Assembly (NCBI GenBank): GCA_021835025.1
Contig: JAKBQY010000028.1
Span: forward strand, 1-32,880
Direction of reading: 5' to 3'
Source: Thermoplasmata archaeon
GTDB lineage: Archaea > Thermoplasmatota > Thermoplasmata > Thermoplasmatales > Thermoplasmataceae
Length of the DNA: 32,880 nucleotides
Shown here: one piece after another, positions 24,550 to 32,880 of the stretch
Position numbering within the stretch: position 1 is the stretch's first letter
How the letters are laid out: each line of letters opens with the position of its first letter
Made by a program: the position numbers and the translations under genes
Notes under the pieces: model-generated
Databases searched by the model: none
Seen by the model: only the letters and a program-made list of their open reading frames with translations
Told to the model about the DNA's origin: nothing

Positions 24550-25352
24550 GTTTACCTGGGTTTACATTCGGCTTCTCTTTTATCTATGAACAGACACGGA
24601 GACATTGGGGAGAACTATGTGGTGTGCCTCTTCTCCCAAGCCTACAAGATGAAAATAGAGTGGGTTGGGATGCAATTTTACCGACTGTTGGTACTAATTA
24701 TTACTATCAATTCAAACGAAGCGAACTTCTTCAAAGAAGTAATGCTAAGCACATATCAGAGGGACCTTACTTAGATCCATATTTCAGGTTTTACTTGCAC
24801 AAATCCAACTACGACCGACAACGTCGATTTCTATGGGAGCATGCTCAGAAGTTAGGTAATCATAATATATACTACGTAACTCCGGAAACGGTGTCCCGAT
24901 CGAAATTTAGAGCAGCCTTCATGAATAACACAATTCATGAACATTCAAAATTGATCCCATTACGTGGATGTCACAATTACCCTTTTGATAATGGTAAGCT
25001 ACTTTACATAACATATGAATACAATGTCAAAGGTTTCCACCAATATTCTGATTCTTACAAGGGTGATGGCGATATATTTAGAAAGAATATTGAAAGTTTA
25101 TTTGAAAAGAGCGAAAAAGATTTAGTTCCTATTGATGAAAATTATTCAGATAATTTTTTAAAGAACACAATAAATTCTATCGAAGATCTGGTTAAAGATT
25201 GTTATCTCTCTGGGGTTCAGAAATTACTCGACGTTCGATTTCCGGAGACTAAGATCGAAAAAATTTTATTTTCTGCAAAAATATTATCCGCAGCATTCGG
25301 TATTTCAGCGGAATTAGTTGGAAAAAAGGGCGAGAACAGTGGTGTCAAATGA
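24537..25352 (+). CDS. Unknown protein with PD-(D/E)XK-like core, inserted between hsdM and hsdS
   Basis: A 271-residue soluble protein that belongs to no standard type I subunit. Near the N-terminus it reads [20 protein letters not shown] (about 31-50) and then YYYQFKRSE (about 55-63). The order Glu39, Asp45 on a strand after GW, then Gln58-x-Lys60 on the next strand is what a PD-(D/E)XK nuclease core of the D...QxK type looks like. It continues with [25 protein letters not shown] and [15 protein letters not shown], which fit an alternating strand/helix fold, and ends in a charged helical part (about 185-271). The start overlaps hsdM by 13 nt and the stop overlaps a possible hsdS start by 4 nt, so it is made with the complex. 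A nuclease, anti-restriction or specificity-modifying role is possible. Function unknown. Confidence 0.7.
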   Translation: MADLGLPGFTFGFSFIYEQTRRHWGELCGVPLLPSLQDENRVGWDAILPTVGTNYYYQFKRSELLQRSNAKHISEGPYLDPYFRFYLHKSNYDRQRRFLWEHAQKLGNHNIYYVTPETVSRSKFRAAFMNNTIHEHSKLIPLRGCHNYPFDNGKLLYITYEYNVKGFHQYSDSYKGDGDIFRKNIESLFEKSEKDLVPIDENYSDNFLKNTINSIEDLVKDCYLSGVQKLLDVRFPETKIEKILFSAKILSAAFGISAELVGKKGENSGVK

Positions 25353-25420
25353 TTCCACGGGGACACAGAAAAAATAAAATACAAATAAGGCGGTTTGTTA
25401 AAAAAAATGGAAGGTATCTA

Positions 25421-26629
25421 ATGGTTTATACTACTTTCAACTTGGAAGAATTGGTGTCAATTTCTACAGGTAAGATCAATTCAAATGAATCCAATGTAAA
25501 TGGTATTTACCCTTTTTTTACCTGTGCACCAGAACCATTGAGAATTAACTGGTACTCTTTTGAAGCGGATGCAATTCTCTTAGCTGGAAATAACGCAAAT
25601 GGAATTTACCATATACAAAGGTATAATGGTAAGTTTAATGCATACCAGAGAACTTACATTATAACAACAACCAGAACAGATGTTTCACTTGATTACCTAT
25701 ATTACTTATTGAAACTGAGATTGAATTATCTTCACGATGTTTCGCAGGGAACTGCAACAAAATTCTTGACAAAAAATATATTAAATAAAATTTCTATAAA
25801 TCTGCCCTCAATAGAAGTGCAGGATAATGTGGCTCATATTTTGACCACATTGGAAAATAAGGTCAAGGTGAATAAACAATTGAACAAGACCCTCGAATCC
25901 ATTGCCCAAACCCTCTTCAAGCATTGGTTCATAGATTTTGAATTCCCTGACGAAAATGGTCAACCTTACAAGTCAAGTGGGGGGGAGATGGTTGAATCTG
26001 AATTCGGGGAGATACCTAAAAATTGGGAAATAAAAAAGTTAAACCAAATCGTAGACCTGAAAATTGGAAGAACGCCCCCCACATCCCAAAAAGAGTGGTT
26101 CAGTACTAATGAGAGGGATATACCATGGATTTCTATCAAGGATCTTGGAAATGCTCAAACTTTTGTGACAGAAACAGCGAGATTTTTGACTGAAGAGTCG
26201 GTAGATAAATTCAAAATTCCGTTGATTAAATCCGGAACCGTTATGCTCAGTTTCAAACTTACTGTTGGAAGAGTTGCCATTACTGCTATGAATTGTATAT
26301 CGAACGAGGCAATTGCCCAGTTCAAGATTCAAGACCAAAAAATGTCCACGTCGTATTTATATCTTTATCTAAAGAGTTATGACTTCAACAAGGTGGGAAG
26401 CACATCTTCTATTGCTAACGCAACGAACAGTAAAGAAATTGGCAAGATCCCCATAATAGTTCCTTCAAAGGAGGTGTTCACTCCTGAAACGATTTCATTT
26501 GAAACAATATTGGAAAAAATTAGAATAAATACTTTGGAAAATAGAAATCTGAGTAAGATTAGAGATTTACTGCTTCCTAAATTAATGTCTGGCAAAATCA
26601 GAGTTCCAGTGAGGGATACCAATGACTGA
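25421..26629 (+). CDS. hsdS: Type I restriction-modification specificity subunit
   Basis: The DNA-recognition subunit, 402 residues from ATG 25421. That start has GGAAGG about 6 nt upstream and gives the usual short lead-in ([17 protein letters not shown]). ATG 25349, overlapping the preceding stop, would add a lysine/arginine-rich 24-residue leader and is the alternative. Two target-recognition domains are separated by the central helix ([35 protein letters not shown], about 144-178), and a second helix, [27 protein letters not shown], closes the protein. The second domain begins with [23 protein letters not shown]. The two domains differ strongly, so the target is probably bipartite and asymmetric. 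Overlaps hsdR by 8 nt. Confidence 0.92.
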   Translation: MVYTTFNLEELVSISTGKINSNESNVNGIYPFFTCAPEPLRINWYSFEADAILLAGNNANGIYHIQRYNGKFNAYQRTYIITTTRTDVSLDYLYYLLKLRLNYLHDVSQGTATKFLTKNILNKISINLPSIEVQDNVAHILTTLENKVKVNKQLNKTLESIAQTLFKHWFIDFEFPDENGQPYKSSGGEMVESEFGEIPKNWEIKKLNQIVDLKIGRTPPTSQKEWFSTNERDIPWISIKDLGNAQTFVTETARFLTEESVDKFKIPLIKSGTVMLSFKLTVGRVAITAMNCISNEAIAQFKIQDQKMSTSYLYLYLKSYDFNKVGSTSSIANATNSKEIGKIPIIVPSKEVFTPETISFETILEKIRINTLENRNLSKIRDLLLPKLMSGKIRVPVRDTND

Positions 26630-29600
26630 CCGATTTTATGAATCTGACCTTGAGGAAACTTTCATGGAGATGCTGGCTGATCTTGGCTACAGGACGGAAT
26701 ACGCTCCAAACATCTCAGAAGGGAGCCTCTATCAGGAGAGGACCAACGATGAGGTTGTCTTTGTGGAGAGGATTAGGCAGAGGCTTATATCCATCAACCC
26801 GGGAGTTCCGAGAGATGTCATAGAAGATGCAATCAGAAAGATAACAAGAACTGACTCACAGGATCAGGTGGTAAACAACAGAAGTTTCCACAGAATTCTC
26901 TTCAATGGGTTGGATGTAGAATTCAAAGACAAAGATGGTCGGATAAAGGGAGAGAAAGTATGGTTAATAGACTTCGAGAACCCCGAAAACAATGAATTCT
27001 TCGCCCTGAACCAGTTCACCGTAAGAAAGGAAAAGAGGAATAATCTGCCAGACAGAAGACCAGATATTGTCATCTTTGTGAATGGCTTACCCTTAGTTGT
27101 AGTTGAGCTAAAGAACCCTACAGATGAAAAGGCAACAATTCTTTCCGCGTACAGGCAAATACAGACCTACAAGAATGAAATACCTTCACTATTCAGATTC
27201 AATGAAATAATCATTATCAGCGACGGTATACAGGCAAAAGCAGGAACAGTTTCTTCTCAATACGAGAGATTCATGCCTTGGAAGACTGTCTATTTCAATC
27301 CTCCGGAGAAAAATATACCCCAATATGAAACTCTCATTCAGGGCATGTTAAATAAAAGAACATTCCTGGATCTTATCAGGCATTACATTGTCTATGAAGA
27401 GGAGAGAGACACGGTCAACAACATAACACGGACGGTAAAGAAATTAGCCGCCTACCACCAGTACAACGCTGTAGAAAAGGCAATAAAAACCACTGTGTCA
27501 GCAAAAGGTGGTAGCAAGAAGGCAGGTGTCGTTTGGCATACTCAAGGATCAGGAAAGAGTCTCACAATGGTTTTCTATGCTGCAATGCTTGCAATTAGAA
27601 AGGAACTTAAAAATCCCACCATTGTAGTCCTCACTGACAGAAATGATCTTGACGGACAACTATTCGCTACTTTTACAAGATGCCAGGAATTGCTGCGACA
27701 GGAACCAAAACAGGCAGATTCCAGAAAAGATTTGCAGTCGCTCCTGAAGGTTGCATCTGGAGGTATCGTTTTCACAACAATCCAGAAGTTTCTCCCTGAA
27801 GAAAAGGGGCATGAATTTCCATTGCTGTCAGAAAGAGATAATATCATTGTAATTTCAGATGAAGCGCACAGAACTCAGTATGGATTCGGTCTGAAAGTAC
27901 CGAAAAGTGATGATGAGGCATTACTGAAATATGGATATGCCAAGTACATCAGGGATGCCTTACCAAATGCATCTTTTATTGGTTTTACAGGAACACCCAT
28001 AGAAAACGCAGATCGCAGTACCTCTGCTGTTTTTGGTGAATACGTGGATGTTTACGACATTCAGCAATCTGTGGTGGATGAAAACACAGTAAAAATTTAC
28101 TATGAAAATCGTTTGGTTGAGATTCATCTTAATTCAGAGAAGGTTCCAAAAATAGACAGCGAGTTTGATGCTGCAACCGAGGGTGAAGAAATAGAGGGAA
28201 AGGAAAAGCAAAAGACCAAGTGGAGTGCCCTTGAAAAGGTAGTGGGAACTGAAGAAAGGATAAAAAAGATCGCCGAAGATTTCGTGAAACACTGGGAAAA
28301 CCGCTTGAGCATCTTGGATGGCAAAGCCATGATCGTAACCATGAGCAGGAGAATCGCCATTGAACTTCACTATGAGATCATTAAACTGAGACCATCGTGG
28401 TATAATAGGGACGATACAAAGGGAACAATCAAGGTTGTTATGACTGGTTCAGCGTCAGATGGACCTGAATGGCAGGAACACATCAGAAATAAGGAGGGGA
28501 GAGATCGAATAGGAGACAGGTTCAAGGACCCGGATGACTCACTGAAGATTGTAATCGTAAGGGATATGTGGCTCACCGGCTTCGATGTTCCCAGCTTGCA
28601 TACCATGTACGTCGACAAACCGATGCAGGGACATACTCTAATGCAGGCAATTGCAAGGGTGAACAGGGTATTCAGGGATAAACCTGGTGGTCTTGTCGTT
28701 GATTACATCGGTATTGGTTCGGACCTGAAAAAGGCTCTTAGCATATACACTGAGGGAGATAAAAAAGACACTGGCATACCAATGGATCAGGCCATTGCAG
28801 TCATGCTGGAAAAATATGAAGTCGTTTCTGCACTGTTTCATGGATATGAATACAAGAAGTTCTTCACAGCAGAACCAAAGGATAAACTGAGAATAATTCT
28901 TGAAGCTTCAGATTTTATCCTGTCTGTAGATAGAGGAAAGGGAAGATTTCTGGAAAATGTACTCTCACTTTCAAGGGCTTATGCTTTATGCGTACCGAGC
29001 CAGGAATCCATTCACCTCAGGGACGAGATTGGTTTTTTCCAAGCAGTCAGAGCATCCATATTGAAAAACAGCGAAGATTCCAAAAGAGATTACAAAAATA
29101 CCGATTCTGCTATAAAACAGATCCTATCCAAAGCCATTGTATCAGATAGGGTAATAGACCTGTTTGAGGCTGTAGGTATCGAAAAACCAGACATTTCAAT
29201 CCTGTCAGATCAGTTCCTTTCTGAAGTGAAGGGGATCCAACAGAAGAATCTGGCATTTGAGGCCTTGAAGAAATTGTTAACAGATCAAATAAAGTTAAGG
29301 CTGAAAAAGAGTGTGGTACAGGGCAGGTCCTTTGCAGAACTGTTGGATAAGACGGTCAAGCGCTATATCGATAGGAGCATAGAGGCTGCTCAGGCATTGG
29401 AAGAATTGATCGAACTCGCCAAGAAGATCAGGGAGGATCAGAAAAGGGGAGCGAGGCTAAACCTGAATGAATATGAAGTTGCTTTTTACGATGCTTTAGC
29501 AGATCATAAGACCGCGAATGATGTACTTGGAGATGATACTCTAAAGGATATAGCAAGGGAACTTGTGAAGGCATTGAAAAAGAACGTCAAGATCGATTGG

Positions 29601-29750
29601 ACCATAAGGGAGAGCGTTCAGGCACAGATGAGGATCATGGTGAAGAGGATTCTCAAGAAATATCACTATCCACCGGATGGGCAACAGAGGGCCATCGATA
29701 CTGTTCTTGTCCAGGCAAAACTGTTTGTTCAGGAATGGGTTGTCTCCTAA
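26622..29750 (+). CDS. hsdR: Type I restriction enzyme, nuclease/translocase subunit
   Basis: The 1042-residue motor and nuclease. The N-terminal PD-(D/E)XK domain shows [22 protein letters not shown] (Asp148, Glu162-x-Lys164), followed by the QxxxY-like RQIQTYK (about 178-184) of HsdR nucleases. The SF2 translocase has Walker A HTQGSGKS (306-313), DEAH (413-416) and FTGTP (455-459). In the second RecA domain are [23 protein letters not shown] and [12 protein letters not shown] (motifs V and VI). The C-terminal helical region contacts the methylase. All active residues appear intact, and no frameshift is seen. GAGGGAT 4 nt before ATG 26622 is the ribosome site. It cuts DNA at a distance when the HsdS target is unmethylated. 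Confidence 0.95.
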   Translation: MTDRFYESDLEETFMEMLADLGYRTEYAPNISEGSLYQERTNDEVVFVERIRQRLISINPGVPRDVIEDAIRKITRTDSQDQVVNNRSFHRILFNGLDVEFKDKDGRIKGEKVWLIDFENPENNEFFALNQFTVRKEKRNNLPDRRPDIVIFVNGLPLVVVELKNPTDEKATILSAYRQIQTYKNEIPSLFRFNEIIIISDGIQAKAGTVSSQYERFMPWKTVYFNPPEKNIPQYETLIQGMLNKRTFLDLIRHYIVYEEERDTVNNITRTVKKLAAYHQYNAVEKAIKTTVSAKGGSKKAGVVWHTQGSGKSLTMVFYAAMLAIRKELKNPTIVVLTDRNDLDGQLFATFTRCQELLRQEPKQADSRKDLQSLLKVASGGIVFTTIQKFLPEEKGHEFPLLSERDNIIVISDEAHRTQYGFGLKVPKSDDEALLKYGYAKYIRDALPNASFIGFTGTPIENADRSTSAVFGEYVDVYDIQQSVVDENTVKIYYENRLVEIHLNSEKVPKIDSEFDAATEGEEIEGKEKQKTKWSALEKVVGTEERIKKIAEDFVKHWENRLSILDGKAMIVTMSRRIAIELHYEIIKLRPSWYNRDDTKGTIKVVMTGSASDGPEWQEHIRNKEGRDRIGDRFKDPDDSLKIVIVRDMWLTGFDVPSLHTMYVDKPMQGHTLMQAIARVNRVFRDKPGGLVVDYIGIGSDLKKALSIYTEGDKKDTGIPMDQAIAVMLEKYEVVSALFHGYEYKKFFTAEPKDKLRIILEASDFILSVDRGKGRFLENVLSLSRAYALCVPSQESIHLRDEIGFFQAVRASILKNSEDSKRDYKNTDSAIKQILSKAIVSDRVIDLFEAVGIEKPDISILSDQFLSEVKGIQQKNLAFEALKKLLTDQIKLRLKKSVVQGRSFAELLDKTVKRYIDRSIEAAQALEELIELAKKIREDQKRGARLNLNEYEVAFYDALADHKTANDVLGDDTLKDIARELVKALKKNVKIDWTIRESVQAQMRIMVKRILKKYHYPPDGQQRAIDTVLVQAKLFVQEWVVS

Positions 29751-30138
29751 CTATAACAATTCAAGAATACTGTCATTTTTTGGGAGATGTGTTATCTATC
29801 CAGTATTCAAGTGCATTTTTCAACCCGTTCTTCAAATCTTTGGCCAAAACCACAGTTGACTTCAGTGTGTACTTAAACTTGAGTTATAATTAATTCTGCT
29901 GCTGATACTAAATATAAATTAAAAATGAATGGTATATTTTTAACTTGTAGGATTATAATGCACTGAATGCGACTATTTATACAAAGAAAAAAGTATGGTG
30001 TAATTGATCATAATATGGCCGCTTTTAGTTTCTAGACTATATTTTAATATTAATAATATTACAAATAGTATCTATTAAAATATATTTTAATATATTTATT
30101 AATACAAAACTTTAAATAATAATTCTGAATACATTATA
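29751..30138. other. Intergenic region right of hsdR with a promoter
   Basis: About 390 nt, changing from the hsd composition to very AT-rich DNA by about 29880. No gene is supported; frames across 29597-29893 are shadows of the hsdR end. TTTAAATAAT (30111-30120) is centred about 24 nt before ATG 30139 and is the likely leaderless promoter of the transporter gene. Confidence 0.5.
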
Positions 30139-31512
30139 ATGGTTGTCAACGAGATAGATTTTTTTGACGTTTTAGATAATAGCAAGATGGGGGTATTTCA
30201 AAAAAAACTTTTATTACTAGCCTCTCTAGGTCCTTTTAGCGATGCCTTCAATGAATTTGGAGTAAGTGTCTCTCTTGTAACTGTTGGAGTTTTATTTCAT
30301 CTTTCCGCAGTACTAGTTGCGATAATGGTGGCTTCATATTGGGTAGGTGTTGCGGTTGGGGGTATAGTAGGAGGGGTAGTTTCCGATTTAATAGGAAGAA
30401 GAACACTTTTTGTTTATGATACTTTGGGAATGGCTATTTTTGCCCTTTTTTCTGCACTTTCATTTAATGGAACAATATACTTTATAACAAGATTTCTACT
30501 TGGATTATTTATTGGATTGGACTATGCTGCTGCAGTACCCTTGGTTTCTGAGTATTCACCAGCCAAAATACGAGGAAAAGTACTTTCAGTTGAAAAAGTT
30601 TTTTTTAAGATAGGGGGTCTTGTTACCATTGCCTTAAGTCTTGCTTTAAGTATACTTATTCCTAAAAATATAGCATGGAGAATAGATTTTATAGCTGCAG
30701 CAATAGTTCCACTTATTCTTTTCTTTCTGCGCAGAGATATCCCAGAAAGTGCCAGGTGGGCTTTTGATACAGATAATACAAAAAAGGTATCAGAAATAAA
30801 TAAAAAATTGGAAAAATATGGTCTTGCCTTAAATGTTTCAAAGATACCTCTTGGTAAGAAGAGAACTTTAAAGGAAAATGTATCGGAGTTTTTCAGCAAA
30901 AAAAACTCAAAGCAATTACTTTATATATTCTGGATAGGGACGGGTTATGCACTTACGGTTAATATAGCATCAGTATACGGCACAGCAATATTTTCAAAAC
31001 TTGGAGCAAGTGGTACTGTAGCCTTAGCAGATACTTTAATTACGGCCTTTTTAGGACTTTTTGGTATACTACTTATGTTGTTTATAGTTGATAAAGTTGG
31101 TAGGAAAATAACAGGTACACTAGGATTTTTTTTAACGGTTATTCCATCAGCACTGTTCCTCATAACTTACACAATGGGTATAATTACACTATTCATTGCA
31201 GTTCTTGCTATTGGATTAATATTCTTTATAAATGTAGGGCTTATTGGAACTCTTATGTATATCCCATCCGTTGAAATAACACCAACTCATCTGAGAGGCA
31301 TGATGATAGGGTGGGATAAACTTTTTGCTTTCGGTTTGGCTTTGCCCGCACTTACCCTTTATGCTGCCGTAGGATTAAAATATGCATTCATATTTGTAAT
31401 TATTACATCTATAATATTTGGTATAGGAACTTATTTTTTCACTATAGACTCTACCGGTAAAACTTTAGAGGAAAGTCAGGGATTTGATTATTTAGACGAG
31501 GAGTTAAAATGA
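30139..31512 (+). CDS. MFS transporter (sugar/metabolite:proton symporter type)
   Basis: A 457-residue membrane protein with about twelve segments in two halves. The loop after segment 2 has GGVVSDLIGRRTLF (about 79-92, motif A DxxGRR). Segment 4 to 5 has GLFIGLDYAAAVPLVSEYSPAKIRGK (about 127-152), the sugar-porter-type E...P...RG signature, and a matching VDKVGRKI lies in the second half. The middle loop (about 200-260) is basic and charged. TPTHLRGMMIGWDKLFAFG in the second half mirrors the first signature. Its last codons hold GAGGAG for the next gene, whose ATG overlaps the TAA-containing end by 4 nt. The paired dehydrogenase suggests uptake of a sugar or polyol that is oxidised at once. 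Confidence 0.85.
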   Translation: MVVNEIDFFDVLDNSKMGVFQKKLLLLASLGPFSDAFNEFGVSVSLVTVGVLFHLSAVLVAIMVASYWVGVAVGGIVGGVVSDLIGRRTLFVYDTLGMAIFALFSALSFNGTIYFITRFLLGLFIGLDYAAAVPLVSEYSPAKIRGKVLSVEKVFFKIGGLVTIALSLALSILIPKNIAWRIDFIAAAIVPLILFFLRRDIPESARWAFDTDNTKKVSEINKKLEKYGLALNVSKIPLGKKRTLKENVSEFFSKKNSKQLLYIFWIGTGYALTVNIASVYGTAIFSKLGASGTVALADTLITAFLGLFGILLMLFIVDKVGRKITGTLGFFLTVIPSALFLITYTMGIITLFIAVLAIGLIFFINVGLIGTLMYIPSVEITPTHLRGMMIGWDKLFAFGLALPALTLYAAVGLKYAFIFVIITSIIFGIGTYFFTIDSTGKTLEESQGFDYLDEELK

Positions 31513-32561
31513 TAGGAGTTAAGATAAAAGGGAATTACAATGTTGGTGTTGAAGAAGTTGCAATTCCAGATGTAGGTTCACATCAAGTAATAATACAAAC
31601 AGAAGCTTCGACCATTTGTGGAAGCGATCTACATTTTTATAGGTCTCCATCAATAGAAATGGGAAATCGTGTAAATTTTATTGCAGGTCATGAGGGGTCA
31701 GGTATTGTACACAAAATCGGTGATCATGTAGAAAATATTAAAGTGGGAGATCGAGTTGCTATTTTTCATAGATACGGATGTGGAGTATGTGAAAACTGTA
31801 TAAAAGGATGGCCTCAGTATTGCAAGGAAGGAAAATCTACTACCCTGGTCATGGGACAATCGGTTATCCCATGGAAATCCTCAGGAACTTTTGCAGAATA
31901 TATACTTTGCCCATCAGATGTTTGCTTTAAAATTCCTGATAGTATAAATTTTGAAGCAGGTTCTATTATAGGCTGTAATGGAATAACTGCCTATAGCATA
32001 ATAACAAAATTAGGAATTAAATCCGGAGATATTGTTGGAATTTTTGGACTTGGACCTCTGGGTATTACTGCAAGTATGATATTAAATGGAATGGGTGCAA
32101 TACCAATTGGAATTGATCTTTCTTTAGAAAGAAGGAAACTGGCTGAAAAACTTGGTCTTCCATATTCTGCGAATAATATATCAAAACTGGGGGATTCCAT
32201 AGATATAATTTCACACAAACGGTACGAAATAGATGTAACTATAGATTTTACAGGAAACAGTAATGCTATAAATGATGCTATTAGAATAGTTAAACCACTT
32301 GGAAAAGTTGGATTAGTTGGTATAGGGCCTGGGCTTGAATCAACAGTTATTAAACCAACTCAATTCCTGGAAAAGGGGGTGACAATATCTGGAATACTTG
32401 TTGGAAATATTCATAATATGTATGATATTATACGATTTGTAGACAAACATAATATAGATTTCAGTAAGATGATTACGGATAGATTCAAACTTTCAGAGGC
32501 AATAAAAGCATTTACAATTGCAGAGAAAGGAACTGAGGGTAAAATAGCGTTTATAAAATGA
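31509..32561 (+). CDS. Zinc-dependent alcohol/polyol dehydrogenase (MDR family)
   Basis: A 350-residue medium-chain dehydrogenase. The catalytic zinc ligands appear in STICGSDLHFY (Cys about 38) and AGHEGSG (His about 62, Glu 63). The structural zinc loop is CGVCENCIKGWPQYC (about 89-103, four Cys). The NAD(P) fold shows GIFGLGPLGITA (about 177-188) with GIDLSLERRKLAEKLG, where Asp after the second strand favours NAD. The sequence is nearest to sorbitol/threonine/glucose dehydrogenases rather than simple ethanol dehydrogenases. It is translationally coupled to the MFS gene upstream (ATGA overlap), so it probably oxidises the imported sugar or polyol. Exact substrate unknown. Confidence 0.88.
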   Translation: MIGVKIKGNYNVGVEEVAIPDVGSHQVIIQTEASTICGSDLHFYRSPSIEMGNRVNFIAGHEGSGIVHKIGDHVENIKVGDRVAIFHRYGCGVCENCIKGWPQYCKEGKSTTLVMGQSVIPWKSSGTFAEYILCPSDVCFKIPDSINFEAGSIIGCNGITAYSIITKLGIKSGDIVGIFGLGPLGITASMILNGMGAIPIGIDLSLERRKLAEKLGLPYSANNISKLGDSIDIISHKRYEIDVTIDFTGNSNAINDAIRIVKPLGKVGLVGIGPGLESTVIKPTQFLEKGVTISGILVGNIHNMYDIIRFVDKHNIDFSKMITDRFKLSEAIKAFTIAEKGTEGKIAFIK

Positions 32562-32755
32562 TTTTGTAATTTTAATTTTAGTTAGACATCAAATAGTTGT
32601 GTATTTTGATGCAAAAAATAAGTTGAGTAACATAAGCGAAAATGAAATTCCTTCTTTTTTTAAAAATTAGTATTATAGGTTGATAGTTAATTAATAAAAA
32701 TATTTATTTTTATTTTGCAGATAATGGCTTACTTGTTAAAATATTTAAATATTAG
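32562..32755. other. AT-rich spacer after the dehydrogenase gene
   Basis: About 190 nt without a supported gene. A start-less open frame (32557-32661) ends IPSFFKN and is not convincing. T-rich stretches may terminate the upstream operon. Confidence 0.35.
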
Positions 32756-32880
32756 ATTATGTAACATAATTGCTGTAAATTTGTAAGGCCTTCATATTCC
32801 TTAATCTACCTCCATATTTATATATTTGCTTCCTGTAATCCACTCCTCGTTGATATCCATCATTATTGACACTACCACCC
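32756..32880 (-). mobile_element. Insertion sequence end with transposase C-terminus (cut by window edge)
   Basis: On the minus strand the frame from the window edge reads GGSVNNDGYQRGVDYRKQIY and then KYGGRLRNMKALQIYSNYVT, stopping with TAA at about 32763-32765. The stop lies inside the near-palindrome ATTATGT-A-ACATAAT (32756-32770), which should be the terminal repeat. A basic C-terminus overlapping the element end is typical of DDE transposases. A decayed copy of this end is at 191-245. Family not recognised; the rest of the gene lies beyond the window. Confidence 0.6.

Noticed and set aside
1-32880. CRISPR array
   Set aside because: No run of regularly spaced direct repeats is visible on either strand and no cas genes are present.

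Overview
The window reads as a chromosomal segment of an acidophilic archaeon of the Thermoplasmatales (Ferroplasma/Acidiplasma/Picrophilus-like). The grounds are AT-rich DNA (about one third G+C by eye), a GHMP-family decarboxylase of the archaeal mevalonate pathway, a UbiA prenyltransferase, an archaeal RNase P RNA, a type II tRNA-Leu without encoded CCA, and a Sulfolobus-like KDG aldolase. Most first genes of transcription units start about 25 nt after a TATA-like box (leaderless). Operon-internal genes instead carry GGAGGTGA-like Shine-Dalgarno sites and overlap by a few bases. The genus is an inference.

Layout: 1-3586 holds a cut-off DsrE-like gene, an insertion-sequence end and a broken ORF, a mevalonate-pathway decarboxylase, an MFS transporter, tRNA-Leu and a second DsrE-like gene. 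3587-7707 holds relic DNA, an ABC exporter pair and an aldehyde dehydrogenase. 7736-12969 holds a ThDP-dependent enzyme, RNase P RNA, a NUDIX gene facing a broken NUDIX-like relic, a UbiA gene without an ordinary start codon, and an APC permease. 13065-13650 is a collapsed IS200/IS605 element with tnpA and tnpB stubs.

13678-22386 is a sugar-acid catabolic island. It has a two-subunit UxaA-type dehydratase, a GntR/FCD regulator, a mannonate dehydratase (UxuA), a KDG aldolase, a metallo-beta-lactamase-fold hydrolase, an enolase-superfamily dehydratase, an aldehyde dehydrogenase and an SDR oxidoreductase. The simplest reading is that several uronates, aldonates or lactones converge on 2-keto-3-deoxygluconate. 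This is cleaved to pyruvate and glyceraldehyde, and the aldehyde is oxidised as in the non-phosphorylative Entner-Doudoroff route.

22999-29750 is a type I restriction-modification operon (hsdM, an unknown gene, hsdS, hsdR). Its base composition is richer in G+C than the flanks, which suggests transfer. The unknown gene between hsdM and hsdS has an E/GWD/QFK arrangement like a PD-(D/E)XK nuclease core and is the best candidate for an undescribed component. 30139-32561 is a sugar-type MFS transporter translationally coupled to a zinc alcohol/polyol dehydrogenase. The window ends inside the C-terminus of a transposase whose terminal sequence also occurs near the left edge.
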